Source of the DNA: Pachypanchax playfairii | Taxonomy: Eukaryota > Chordata > Actinopteri > Cyprinodontiformes > Aplocheilidae | DNA length: 64,000 bases | Assembly (NCBI GenBank): GCA_006937955.1 | Contig: SSNP01000006.1 | Location: 4,745,400-4,809,399, forward strand | Reading direction: 5' to 3' | Shown: piece by piece, positions 10,641 to 32,108 of the stretch | How positions within the stretch are numbered: the first letter of the stretch is position 1 | How the letters are laid out: every line of letters begins with the position of its first letter | Made by a program: the position numbers and the translations under genes | Notes under the pieces: generated by a model | Seen by the model: only the letters and a program-made list of their open reading frames with translations | Databases searched by the model: none | Told to the model about the DNA's origin: nothing

Positions 10641-12850
10641 ATGTTGATCCTCTCTCTGCTCCTGCTGCCTTTGCACCTGCTTCCTTCTGTGACCTCCTTT
10701 CCTCTTCCAAAGGTAAATTATTTCATAGTTCTTTTTGATCTTACAGAACTCTGCTGTAACACTGGCATGAATTCTTAAATTAAAAATCACATTTTTCAAA
10801 ATAAAATAATAATAACGTTGAAAGATTGTGTAGCATTTCCTGGTGTGTAAGTGTGTGTATTCATGTTATAATTAGACAGAATGTATAAAGTTTTCTGGAG
10901 GCAAAATATGAAACTTGATTTGATAGAAAATGTTTTTAAGCCTTTGATTTCACACACACAGAATGAGCAATGGCTCAGGTATGTTTGTGAGTCACATGTT
11001 CAGCAGCTCATGTCTAATTTCTACTTCCCAGCTGTGATTGTGGTTAAACAGCATCCTGCTTTGTTGTTGTTTCAAAAAAAATTCCTTTGAAGCTATTTAA
11101 TTACATTGAAAACAAAGTTTCTTTGTTAAAAAAAAAAAAAAAAGTTGCATCTAAAAGTTTTAAACCAGATGCTTGTGTTTTCAGTCATTCAGACATTTAA
11201 TCAGGCAGTTAAAATGTTTAAGAAACAATTTTCCTTCATATGTGTGTTTGTATTTTTATATATGGACCATGAGTCTGACAATAAAGCTGAACTGAACTGA
11301 ATTTAAGGGATTAATGAGGGATTAAGTAGGACTGATACTTTTCTGTGTGAAGTTATTTTATTTTATCAGTTATTGTTGAAGGTCAGGTTTATGATTCTGT
11401 TTGGTTTTACTTTCTGTTTTTTATTATTTTTCTAGTTTTAGTTTATTTTTAAGATTTCGTGTTTTATGTTGTTAACGTCTGAGTGTTTTATCTTTGTGCC
11501 TCTGGTACTTTTTTAATGTTTTTACCAGTTTTTTTAATCCACTCCACTCCAATTCTCTGAGCTCTGTTAGTCTTTATTCTTTGCTCTTATTTTTTTCTTA
11601 GTTATCTCTCAGATGGAATTTCAGTTACTGCACTTTATGAACACGCAGTACAACCTTTAACTTGACTATTTTCTCTCTTTCACCTGAACTTCGTCAACCA
11701 TCAAAAACAAAACACAGAAATAAAGCTGCAAACATTTGCAGTGAGTTAGGAAGATCAATAAAACAGAAAAAACAGGATAATTTAGTTGTTTGGAGAAACT
11801 GATGATTGAAAATTTTAACTGAAGAAGAAAAGAATAAATAGTGTGAGGAGGGGGAATTGTTTCACACGAGGTCAGACATGAAGTAATAATCACACAGAAA
11901 ACATCACAACACAGTGTTTTGTGTGTCAGCTGGTTGATAACAGCTGGTTTTTAGTGCAGCAGATGTCAGCTGAAGAGCTGCAGGCGACAGATGGTTTGTT
12001 TGAGTTTTCAGCCTGCAAGTCGGGACATTTTAAAAATATTGAAGGATGTTTGTAAAGTAACATAATTATTTGTATTCTGTAGGTTTTAAAGACGTGAGTG
12101 TTAAAGTTTAGAGTCAGGTTGGTTTGATGTTTGAGATTGTTTCCTCAAAGTGCAGAAGAAGAAGCTCTTTTCAATCCTGATCATGTTGAAATGCATTTTG
12201 TACACAAAAGATTTCTAAAGCTTACAAGACAAAATATTGAGTTCTAATATCTTGAGTTAATTTTATTAAAATAAAAATAAAAGTCAGGGTAGAGAATTTC
12301 ATAATCAAATAATGTATTTTTTTTACATTTTTATTGTGGTCCAACTTTATCTGATTCATTCATTTTTAGGCTGTGCAGCTATGCAGCTGTTTCATTCTTC
12401 TAAAGATATTGTCATTCAAGTAGGAGGTCAAAGGTCACCATCTGGAGCGTGAACCCCCCCCCACACACACACACACACACAAACACACACACTTAGGAAC
12501 ACTTTGCATTTCTTTTCACTGCTACGAAAATTTTATGAGAGTGTGTGTGTGTGTGTGGGTTTGTATTTCTGACCTCCTGGGGACCAGTTTCCTGACTTTT
12601 ACTATCTTTCTGGGGTCCGAGGGTTCTTGTGGGGACCGAAGCCTGGTCCCCATGGGGGGGAATCCCTTTTTTAGGGTTAGGGGTTAGGTTTATAGGTATG
12701 GTGTGAATAGAGTTTTAGTTAGTCTTAGGGTTAGTTATAGATCAGTAATGGTTAAGGTTAGGAAAAGGGTTTGGGTTAGGTATAAATCTAGTTACTAAAA
12801 TCAATGGAAGTCAATGGACGGTCCCCATAAGGATAACAAAACACACTTGT

Positions 12851-12892
<42 letters not shown>

Positions 12893-13579
12893 TTGTATTT
12901 CTGACCTCCTGGGGACCCGTTTCCTCACTTTTACTATCTTTCTGGGGTCCGAGGGTACTTGTGGGGACCGAAGCCTGGTCCCCATGGGGGGGACTCCCCT
13001 TTTTAGGGTTAGGGGTTAGGTTTATAGGTATGGTGTGAATAGAGTTTTAGTTAGTCTTAGGGTTAGTTATAGATCAGTAATGGTTAAGGTTAGTAAAAGG
13101 GTTTGGGTTAGGTATAAATCTAGTTACTAAAATCAATGGAAGTCAATGGACGGTCCTGTCAGGATATTTTAATACCCCTAAGTTAAATAACTATCAAAAA
13201 GACCATCAGTCAGACACAGAGTATGGTTTAATGAGCTTTGCAAAGGAGAATCCCCCAACCAGGGTGTTGAGACGATTCTGATGTGTTCACCTCTGCATTG
13301 CCTTTTTATTCACACAGACACCTCCCATCTGGATGGAGCAAGGGAGGGGAACAAGTGTGGGTCAGATAATGAAGTCAGAGTGTAGTAAACAAACACATGT
13401 GGATGGACAACAGTCACAGGTCGTAAACCAACTGGTTTCCAAGACAAACACAAAAGTGTTTTTTCAGGCCAGGTCTCTTTCAGTTCACTCAATCCTGCAG
13501 CATGACCTGTGACCTTTTACCAACATCGTAAAACCTTAAAATCTCCAACAGGTCCCCATAAGGATAACAAAACACACTT

Positions 13580-13617
<38 letters not shown>

Positions 13618-15781
13618 GGATGGGTCAGTGTGTGCCAGGACCTTCTGCGGCGCAGGTAGAGAATGTGTATCAACTGACAGAGGAGAACCAGTGTGTCGCT
13701 GCTCACAGGTAAAGTTTACTTTTTCTTTGTTCTGAGGTGTTCAAGTCACTGACACCAATTTGTAAAATATATAATATTTTATTTAAAAAAATAATTAAAT
13801 TAAATTAAATTAAATTAAATTAAATTAAATTAAATTAAATTAAATTAAATTAAATTAAATTAAATTAAATTAAATTAAATTAAATTAAATTAAATTAAAT
13901 TAAATTAAATTAAATGTTTTTGTTACAGCATTGTGATGAATCTGAACACTGGGTGTGTGGCAGTAATAACAAATCCTACAGAAACCACTGCGAGCTGCAC
14001 AGAGACGCCTGCATCACCCAGACAAAAATACACGTGGCGCTCCGAGGACGCTGTGTTGGTTAGTAAACACACAAATAATCTCACATTGTAGAAGCTTCGT
14101 GTATAAAATTAGTTGTGACTGTTTTATTTATTGTTTTGTTTGTTTGTTTGCAGAGAGACTCACAAAAACAGATGTGAGTCCCAGTAAGTGAGAATATCTC
14201 AAAGATACAAACATAATCAATTTAAACTCCTTATGTTCTGGTTTATTATCTCAGAATTAACAGTGAAATTATGCCGTGTGTGTCTAGTCGTGTGTTTCCT
14301 GTCAGATCGTGATTGGATGAGAGAAAGTGTGATCAGGTGGATTCAGTCCGAGGTGGAGTCGGATCATCTGGCCTCAAACGCATCAACATCACAGGAAGTT
14401 CTGCAAACTTACTTTCAGGTGGCGCCATGTCTCATTTTCTTAAAGACTTACGTGACTGCTGGGGATGTTTACTCCCACTGTTATTAGGATTAAATGCTGT
14501 TAAAACGTGAAACAACTCATTTTGATGTTTTTTGTTAGAATAGAAAGGTTTTGTCACATGAGCAGGAGCAGCCAGCAAGTTGTTTCATTACATTTATTTG
14601 AGCTTGTTGCACTAATTTTTCAGTTAGAAGTTTACACTAACAAGCCTTTAGGAAAAGCACACAGGGAGTAAAATGGTCTAAAATTGTCCCACTTCCACTT
14701 CCAATGTTGCTACAGAAGCCTAAAATGGACAAATCAAAGTCTTGCTTTAGATTATGTCTTTTATATGTTGTATTTTTCTTAAATAATTGAGAATATTTTC
14801 ACACTGATAGTTTTTGTGTTACAGACTTATGATGATGGAGATTTGCAGCTTGATTCCAAAGAGTTCCTGGATTTCCTGAAACACAATGAATCAGCTCTGA
14901 ACATCAAGCTCTCTGATACTCCGGAGTCAAACCTGCTGCTGAGGTCTTTAACCACCTCTGTAGTTTCTTCTTCAGTGAAACTATCACATCTCACATTAAA
15001 TGTGTCCTAGCTTTGTTTCCTGTCGCCTTATCTTTAAAACAGGAAGCATAAATGTATCTTATCTTTTGTTTTTCACAGATCTCTGTGTGTTGATGCTTTA
15101 ATCGAGCTGTCTGATGAAAATGCTGACTGGAAACTGAGTTTTAAAGAGTTTATCAACTGTTTGACACCAAACTACCATCCACCAGAGAGAAGTAAAGACA
15201 CACACGACAGCAAACTGAGATTTTATTCAATATTTTCTTGTAATTATTTAAATGTTTTCAAACAATTATTTTATTCAACTATAACTGATCCTAAGTTTCA
15301 AATCCACATGTGAAAGAGCTGATAAATCTGTCTGTTTTCTGCTTGTTGAATGTTTCTGAGCAGACTGTGCTCTGGAGGACGAAGTATTTGAGGATGGAGC
15401 TGAAACTCAGAAAGAGTGCAACAAGTGTGTGTGTGCTTGTGGAAACTGGGTCTGCACTGCTCTGACCTGCAATGGTGAGAACCAACAAAAACACATCACA
15501 CTGATGGTTTCAGAGGTTCTGGATACCAAACATCAAAGCAGCTTCTTTTAATCTGGGTATTTCAGGGGAACCAGAGGTAAAAGAGGATGTTGTAGGACGA
15601 GCAGAAGAAGAAATGACAGAGGAGGAGTGGAGCAGGATAGTAGCTGAACTCAGAGCTTTGCAGGTTGATGAACAGTTTTCCAAGACATGGCACATCTTTT
15701 GCCTTAAAGAAAATAAAAACTCAAAGATGAAAATCTGTATTTAACCTCTTCCTCCAGGAGACCATCACCGTGGAGACCTGA
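10641..15781 (+). CDS. fstl6: Follistatin-related protein 1-like, secreted glycoprotein (FSTL6-type), 10 exons
   Basis: The coding exons are 10641-10712, 13619-13708, 13929-14058, 14154-14183, 14306-14418, 14825-14943, 15079-15191, 15364-15474, 15566-15663 and 15758-15781. Phases agree throughout and give 299 residues (human FSTL1 has about 308). Order: signal peptide ([19 protein letters not shown]), follistatin-type module (about 28-54, [12 protein letters not shown]), Kazal module (about 55-98, [20 protein letters not shown]), EF-hand-like region (about 108-222, including [16 protein letters not shown]), VWC-like cysteine module ([18 protein letters not shown]), and an acidic tail. By family it is an extracellular modulator of BMP/TGF-beta and related signals. 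It is diverged from FSTL1. Its position next to runt matches the gene I recall as FrFSTL6 in pufferfish; a current database may call it fstl1-like. Odd points: exon 2's acceptor follows a pure GT array, exon 6 has a weak donor (GTCTTT), and intron 1 is full of repeats. A polyadenylation signal lies at 15968-15973. Confidence 0.88.
11255..11305 (+). repeat. Retroelement tail (GACAATAAAGCTGAACTGAA)
   Basis: The sequence GGACCATGAGTCTGACAATA followed by AAGCTGAACTGAACTGAA resembles the 3' tails of teleost non-LTR elements. It lies in intron 1 of the follistatin-related gene. Confidence 0.4.
12558..12849 (-). repeat. 'GGGGACC' element, copy C (inverted orientation)
   Basis: This is a full core copy in reverse orientation within intron 1 of the follistatin-related gene. 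GT arrays flank it at about 12541-12557 and 12852-12888. It stands head-to-tail with copy D. Confidence 0.8.
12889..13580 (-). repeat. 'GGGGACC' element, copy D, split by a solo LTR
   Basis: Core sequence runs 12889-13156 and resumes at 13551-13580 exactly where it stopped, with GGTCC repeated on both sides of the insert. A GT array (13582-13613) follows and abuts the exon 2 acceptor. Confidence 0.8.
13152..13555. mobile_element. Solo LTR with 5-bp target-site duplication
   Basis: A 394-bp insert (13157-13550) begins TGTCAGGATATTTTAATACC and ends AAAATCTCCAACA, so it has TG...CA ends. It is flanked by a direct GGTCC duplication (13152-13156 and 13551-13555) and interrupts copy D. The ends, the length and the 5-bp duplication fit a solitary LTR left by recombination. 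There are no internal retroviral or retrotransposon genes, and the family is not recognised. Confidence 0.75.
13793..13915 (+). repeat. (AAATT)n microsatellite
   Basis: About 24 perfect 5-bp units lie in intron 2 of the follistatin-related gene. The array ends about a dozen bases before the exon 3 acceptor (TGTTACAG). Confidence 0.95.
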
Positions 15782-16212
15782 GGACATGCCCACATGCCCA
15801 GCAGCATCCGTCAACAGTTAAAAACAGATTACAGATATGGACTTTATTTGATATTTTATTCTGTTTGGAGCTGTCATAAAGGCATTCATTTATTTATTTA
15901 CATACATATGTACAGTATGTATGTATATATCTGTAAGCAATTCCAAACAAATCCTACATAAATCAGCAATAAATTAGATGTTTTTAATTCTTTTCTTTTG
16001 ATCAACTTTATGTGAATATTTAGAATTACAGTTGATTTCTTTATTAAATGGTTTACTCTGTTGATAAAATATTAATGTTGTTAATTATTGTCAACATTGA
16101 TACAACAAATATGTTGATGGACCTGTCCAGGTGTAGCCCCGCCTCTCGCCCAATGACTGACTTGTGTTGAAATATTAAATTATCATTAAATTTATACATT
16201 GACTTAAACACA
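15782..16212. other. Short convergent 3' region between fstl6 and runt
   Basis: A plus-strand AATAAA lies at 15968-15973 and a minus-strand AATAAA at 16040-16045, so both transcripts probably end within about 80 bp. A SINE-tail fragment (GGACCTGTCCAGGTGTAGCC, CCGCCTCTCGCCC) lies at 16119-16158. Confidence 0.55.
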
Positions 16213-19960
<3,748 letters not shown>

Positions 19961-20297
19961 TGAAACCTGTTTAAAGACTGACAGAAGCACAACGATCAAA
20001 CATCACTTACTGTCAAGTATCATGTTACTCTTTCCTCTTTATTTGTCTAAACTTGCTTTTTTATTTTCTGCTTATGCAATAAAGAACACAGTAAATACAG
20101 AAAAGATTAATCAGTGTTAGTAAATCAGAATTCACTTGATACATAAACAGAACCAGTGTTAAAAAATTTAGAGTTTTTATTTGTAAATATGTGCCAGTGG
20201 GCTAAAGATGCTCAGTAAGTCTTCTGGGGAAGAAAATGAAACAAATATTCCAGCTGAACTCCTATTTGTCCTTGAATGTGAGTGTGTGAGGACTCAC

Positions 20298-20460
20298 CTT
20301 GTGTTGCAGGCTGCAGAGGTGTGTTGTTGGTGGTTAGAGAGGCTGAAACCCAACTAAACCCCAAAACCTAAAACCGACGTTCATAACCTCCGAGTCTGAA
20401 GCCAAGCTGTCCGCAAGCCCAAACCAGAGCTGGTCTCACTTGTGTGATTGATGGCTGCAA
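20298..20460 (-). promoter_or_regulatory. Possible distal promoter / non-coding leader exon of runt
   Basis: On the minus strand a consensus donor (ACAAG/GTGAGT, exon edge at 20298) ends a non-coding stretch. The runt start exon has a fair acceptor (TTTAAACAG) just before its ATG. A TGTGGT runt-site word lies at 20636-20641, and GGTGGTTAG is within the leader. The upstream border is not determined. RUNX distal promoters are known to be autoregulated through runt sites. The assignment here is inference. Confidence 0.3.
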
Positions 20461-20647
20461 ACAGCCAATCAGAGAGCTGATAAAGGGGGTGGCTGTCAGG
20501 TGTGTGTGTGAGATGGAGAAAGGAGGGAGATGGAGAGAAGAAATGAGAGAAGGAAAGAGCTGCAGGATGTGGGTTGGAGGGAATTTGTTATGATGGAAGT
20601 GGCCTGTATGGATGCAAATTGAGGTTTGACCAAACTGTGGTCAGAGT

Positions 20648-20649
20648 TC

Positions 20650-20716
<67 letters not shown>

Positions 20717-20717
20717 G
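20648..20717 (+). repeat. (GT)n microsatellite
   Basis: A nearly pure GT run with a GGTGGG interruption, in a supt3h intron. Confidence 0.95.
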
Positions 20718-21319
20718 TATGGCCTCTCGACCTCAGTGTGTGTAGCAATATTTGCAAGTTATTTGATGTAAGACGTTGAATAGAATCTTTTTATTGTAGT
20801 TTTAATTTGTTTGCAAATGCAAATTTTATCTTGAATATAATTATTCAAAAACAATCCGTATGAGACAAATAAAAGCAACCGTTTTAGATCTATATGTTGT
20901 ATTTAGCTTGAATAATGGTAAAAAACTTAATGAACAGCCGAATTTACTGACTAGAAACTTCAGAAGTTAGAGTGAAAAGCTACAGAACATTTGTGGAAAA
21001 ATATCAAGTCTAGAATTTAATGCAAACAATATATTTAGATGAGCTGTTTGAAGACAAAAAGATAAATATCTGTTCTGGAAGATTCTGCAGTTTGAGCTGA
21101 AGGTGACAACCAACAAAAGCCTAATATTTCACAACTGCTTCACTCAATCAAATAATTAGCAGTTAATTTAATAAATAAAATGAAGGAATCATTTTTAAGG
21201 AGCTCAGTTTTTACCATGTTTGGTGCCTAACATGTTCTATCATGTGGAAACATGAAGGGTTACACGTGAGAATCTGAAACTGTTTGATGGATTAAAGAAG
21301 CCAAATGTAACATCATAAA

Positions 21320-21605
21320 GTTCTGTGCAAAAGTTTTAGTCAGTGGAAAACCATCTAAATAAAATCAAAATTTGTTGTGAACAGCTGTCACTTTAAAACA
21401 GCATCAATTCTTCACGTGCACATCGTGCACCCAGTTTGTGAAGGAACTCAGTTACTACTTGGAGACGTATCTGTAAATCTTCTGTCTCTTCATGTTCTCC
21501 CCAGTATAATCCATGATGTTGAGTTCAGGTCTGTATGAAGGATAAATCTCCATGATTGTTTTACTACAGTAATATTTACATGCTTGTCTCATCAGAACAG
21601 CGGAA
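21320..21605 (-). mobile_element. Degraded Tc1/mariner transposon fragment
   Basis: The minus strand encodes YRPELNIMDYTGENMKRQK, matching the SPDLNxIExxWxxMKR region near the C-terminal catalytic Glu of Tc1 transposases. The plus strand keeps words typical of teleost Tc1 copies (GTGCAAAAGTTTTAGTCAG, AAACAGCATCAATTCTTC, GTGAAGGAACTCAG) in order, with deletions. It is inactive and lies in a supt3h intron. Confidence 0.65.
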
Positions 21606-21643
21606 GACACATACTGTATGTTAGAGAGGACACAGAGGATCAG

Positions 21644-21780
21644 ACACACACACACACAATCACACATGTACACAGACACACACACACACACCCCTACACA
21701 GGTGCACACGTGCGTGTGAGAGTGTGTGCGCCTCTGTGTGTGTCCGTGCATGTGCACAGACACAGACAAACACACACACA
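21644..21780 (+). repeat. Imperfect CA/GT microsatellite cluster
   Basis: Alternating CA-rich and GT-rich blocks form an imperfect inverted arrangement. The His/Thr or Val/Cys ORFs across it are artefacts. Confidence 0.85.
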
Positions 21781-23734
21781 AAGTTTTTTTTTAACTCAGT
21801 TATTAAATTGTGTTGAAACTGACACAAACACAGATGTTTTGGTGTATAATTTGTATATCTACTTAAAAAATAGTGGGATTAAGAAGAATCTGCAAAACTT
21901 AGTTTAAACATCACATTGTGTGACATAATCATCACCTGAAAAATCTGTGGATGAACTTAAACTGTGTACAAGTTACATGTTTAATGTTCTTAAAGCTGCT
22001 GGACATGAAACCAAAAACATCCTTGTGAAATCGGCAGTTGAATGTTGTGTAACTTCTCACAGATTCAGCGCAGCAGTGAGCAGCTGCTGATTGTTTTACT
22101 CATTTACTGAAGCTCCAATTAGCAGCTCGTTATCAGCTGCTGTTTTTTTCTGGTTTACTGTTGTGTGTCTGGTTTTCAGGTTTGCTCTGGGGGATGCTCG
22201 CAGGCCTCTGCATGAAACAGCAGCACTTGTGGAGGACATTGTACACACACAGCTAATTAATATGGTAACAAACATACATCTGAACAAATCTCATCTACAT
22301 TTCCATTTAAATATAATTAATATGAACAAATTAGAAGCCATGTGTAAATGCAGACATGTTTATTCATCATTTGGTGCTAAACTGACTGATGGTGTTTGTG
22401 TGTAAGCTGCATCAGGCGTGTGAGGGCGCGGCCCTTCGTGGTTCAAGAGTCATTTCAGCAGAGGACATCCTGTTCCTGATGAGGAGAGACAAGGTAGACA
22501 AAGCCCAACTTCAGAAAACAAGACATTAAAACACAGAAATAATCCCAGTTGTTAAAGTCACATGTTTTCTCTGTCTGCTGTCCAGAGGAAGTTGGCACGA
22601 TTGATAAGATATCTCCAGTTTCGAGATTATAAATCCAAACTTCTCAAAACGTTAGAGGATGAAGATGTGCAGCAGGAACCAGGTAAACACTAGAGCCAAA
22701 GATCAGCTGAAATCAAACTCTTTGGATCTGATCTTTGACTTGTTTGTGTCATGTTGGCTCATCAGGTGGTTCAGCTGCTGGTGGTGCAGCTGCTGGGGGG
22801 AACCAGCGGAGGCAGCGATTAGCCCAAGACTTCCTGGCGTGGATGGATCAGACTGGTGAACTCCTGTCATTGGCTGAACGACAGGAAGTAGACCCTGTCA
22901 AACAGGAGAGGATGGAGGTCAGAGGTCACCATGATGAGATTAGCTGCAGTTGAGGTGGTGATGATGTTAACTGTTTGTTTGAATATTCAGCGCTTGGAAC
23001 GTCAGACTCGGAATATGGATCTGACTCAGTACTCGGAGTTCTGTGAGAGTCGACAGCTCAGCTTTGGTAAGAAATCAAACTGGTTGGTTATTTTGTTCCT
23101 GGAGGACGTGATCAGATGGTTCAGGTGTAAGTTACTGTTGTACAAATCTCACGGTTCACGGTGATGTTGTGCTCTCTCTAACTGCAGCTAAGAAAGCATC
23201 CAAATTTCGTGACTGGTTGGACTGCAGCAGCTTGGAACTGAAACCCAACAGCATTGCCATGGAGATCCTCTCGTACCTGGCCTACGAGACAGTTGCACAG
23301 GTAACGAGGTTCAAAGTTTTCAGCAGCAAGGTCCAATCCTTATCTTCTAGGGACACTATCATGTAAGCTTAAATGTTTTTCTGCTCCAAGACACCTGATT
23401 TTATGGTTAAATTATCTGTTAAACATGTCCTCAGGTTCCACAGAATCTTGTTAATCACCCAGGGATTCAGATCAGGTGTGTTGGAGCAGAGAAACATGTA
23501 AAACCTTCCTGTTTGTGACAACAAACAGGAACAACTGTCCAGTTTCTGTTTCAAGTTCATTCCATATTTTAAATGAATAAAATTTAAGGAAGAAAACAAA
23601 GATAAAGTATTAAAGTAAGAACAACTGTCCAGTTGTTAATTGCGTGGGTCAAAGTATCAAGATGCTTCATTTGCTCATCAAGTGGACAATAAATATTCAC
23701 ACACAGGCAGCTTAAATATATTGAAATGGCTTTT

Positions 23735-23800
23735 ATATGAACACCAGCTCCCTGCAACCCTGAACAGGAAGAAGCAGGTTCAGAAAATGGATGGCTTTGA
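23735..23800 (+). mobile_element. SINE-tail fragment
   Basis: The sequence CTCCCTGCAACCCTGAACAG, then GAAGAAGCAGGTTCAGAAAA and TGGATGG, is the end of the same teleost repeat family seen at 7018 and 43494. It lies in supt3h intron 7. Confidence 0.55.
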
Positions 23801-24835
23801 TGTGAATCTTTACATTGATCACATGACTGAGTCACATACTGTGTCTCCATATATTGTAGTAGTTTATTTTATAGTTGATATTATTTAACTTTTATTTTAC
23901 CCGGTAGAGTCGTGAGATTTAAATTGTTTACTATCCGAGAACTTGTTCGAATGAAATACCACCAACAAGTAAAACTAACATGAACAAGACAAGTCCACAT
24001 ACCACAAGAGTATATTCAGCTCAATAATAATAGTAACAGTTACAGATGATCTGACATGAGAGTTACTGAGTTATTTGTGATATAAGTGCATGTAGTATTA
24101 AGAAAGATCAAAACAAAATGTTTTTTTTGTCTCCAGATTGTAGATTTGTCTTTGTTGGTGAAACAGGAAATGACTGTGAAGATTAACCCAGTCAGTCATG
24201 TGATCTCTGCCAGTTACATTCATTACAACACACATGCTGAGGTACACACTCATTTAAATCCAACTGTTTCAGTCAGTAAATGCTGCTGTGCTCCAGTAAA
24301 CAAATGCATCATTGTAGGTGAAGAAGGATCCAGATTCACCTGAAGCCACGCCCCCATCCACTCCAGGGTCGTCTCACTCCTCAAAGCCTGTGCCGCAAGG
24401 GAACGGCAGCGTGGACGGGCGAGCCCGACAAAGAAAACGGAAAAAGGTTCCGTCAGATTGACGATTTTTCATTTAACCGTTTCCACTTTGATGCAGATTG
24501 TAAAGGCAGCATAACTCATAAGCTGCTTCTAGTCAGTCAGTAAATAATGACGGTTCTGTGTGTTTAACGCTGACCCGTGTGTTTCAGAGCTGTCCAGCTG
24601 CAGTAGAGCCGCCCAGTGGCGCCATCCAGCCCTGTCACATCCGAGAGGCGATCCGAAGATACAACTACACACACACAGTAAGTTCACGTTCACAAAGTGT
24701 CACTGTGATTTTCTGATGGACTAATAGTTCATCCATCAGAACATCCTGTCCAGGATCCAACATGTTCATGTCTGGATCTTTCTCCATCCACAGAGTGCTT
24801 ACAAGAGGAGTGGGATGTCTTTCCTCACCTGCTGA

Positions 24836-25137
24836 CACCTCGCTCTTTAGGCCCAGATTAAATATCTTTCTGTTAATAAAACTACTTAGTAAAAAAAAAA
24901 ACATCACATTTACATTTCACTAAAATTTACTCCAGACTTGTTTTATTGTTGAAAAACTTTATTGATGACAAGTACAGAAACAAGGTCTATTGAGCATGCT
25001 CAGAACTCAGCTTGTGACATCACAATAACATCATTGGACAGGTAATGTCAGACAGGTAATTACAGCAGGGTTTAATACTCAGAGGGAAGAAAGCTGGGTG
25101 TTTCAGATTAGTCCCCATGATGTGTGTTTTCTGAATG
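24836..25137. other. Convergent 3' region between supt3h and cdc5l
   Basis: A plus-strand AATAAA lies at 24875-24880, followed by an A-run. Minus-strand AATAAA words lie at 24942-24947 and 24958-24963, serving cdc5l. Transcript ends probably lie within tens of bases of each other. Confidence 0.6.
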
Positions 25138-30787
<5,650 letters not shown>

Positions 30788-31060
30788 CTTGGCGGACTGT
30801 TGGTGTTTCCCACTTTAACAAAACTGAATAAAAGATTCTTTGCACAATATTATGCCAATAAACTCGAAAACTGAAAAAATAAAAGCAAATCAGACGCAAC
30901 GAGTTGCGATGTAAAAACTGCCATGCACCGGAAATCAGTGTCGCAGAACTCAACTGATCTGCCGAAATGCATTGTGGGTACAAGGGTTTATGTGTTCTGT
31001 CGAAAATGGTTCCCTTTCACCAAGTCCCCTAAAACACGTTCCGGAAATGCTTTTTATCTT
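30788..31060 (-). promoter_or_regulatory. cdc5l promoter region with ZNF143- and ETS-type motifs
   Basis: Upstream of the cdc5l ATG the minus strand contains TACCCACAATGCATT (30966-30980), a close match to the ZNF143/THAP11 motif. ETS-type CCGGAAAT lies at 30928-30935, and a palindromic TTCCGGAA at 31039-31046. These are typical of TATA-less housekeeping promoters. The transcription start was not determined. Confidence 0.55.
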
Positions 31061-32108
31061 GTAGCAGTTGATTTTTTTAACATGTGAACTCATCTGTGCC
31101 TGTTTCACCCACAAAAATATTTTAAGGCCTATACATGTCTGTGGTCTCACCGCCTTACGGTCTGGAAACTTTAATTTAGAAGACCTACCCTTTTTATGCT
31201 CAACACCTGTTTATTTATTATTATTATTTACATTTGAGACTGTTTTGAATGTGACAAAATATCACAAAACAACCCAAATTCAATCAAAATCAAATATACT
31301 AACTAAATATACATATTTATTTTACTTTAAAACATTTATAATAATAAATAATATTTTTTCACATCTGTGTGCCAATAAACAACCACATACTTAGTACGAT
31401 GATATTTTTTATTTCATCTGGATTTTTGAGGTACATTTTTACTGATTTCACACAAATGGTACCGCATGTTCTTACTCATTAGCACAACACAGAGAACACT
31501 TACATCAATGTAGACATGCACAAAGAAGGCAGAAACAGGAGTTAACTTCACCACCCTCACAGGAAACAACCAATCACAGTCAGTGATTTTACTGCCCCTG
31601 ACAGGGCGTGGAGCTGAAACAAGAACGGAGAACACACAGGAGGACCAGAGAGGATCTAATACCTAAAATATTAAGACAAACTGTAACACTGAGCACAATA
31701 ATAAACAATAGATTCTTTCAGTATTGACAATAGATATGAACAATCTTTTAAATAACATTTTCTGAATATATCTGCACACCTCATGAAAAAGTAGATTTAC
31801 CTTACTGCAGTGGACGCACACACACATTTTCTCTTTTGCACACTCACATTTTCTCTTAAAGTACAGTTCTGTTCGTTGTTACTGAGCAATACTGTAGGAC
31901 AGGGACACGGTGTCATCTATCAGTGATTTAAAGGTGATGCTAAGTGGACTGGGGTCACATGCAGACTGATATGTACATATCTGTAAATTTTCTGCCTCAA
32001 ATTCTGCCCTTTTTTCCTTCTTAACACACATTTCCCTAATCAAACATCTCTCCTTCTCCTCTCTTTCCATTTCTTTGTTCCTGACTCCCTCTCTTAACTC
32101 GTTTTACT
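31061..32108. other. napb 3'UTR / intergenic
   Basis: This is the sequence between the cdc5l promoter and the napb stop codon. Minus-strand polyadenylation-type words occur (for example around 31404), so much of it may be napb 3'UTR. No coding exon was recognised. Confidence 0.4.

Noticed and set aside
20296..20470. Coding exon of runt or supt3h near 20.3 kb
   Set aside because: There is a good minus-strand donor but no homologous reading frame upstream. It is kept only as a possible non-coding leader.
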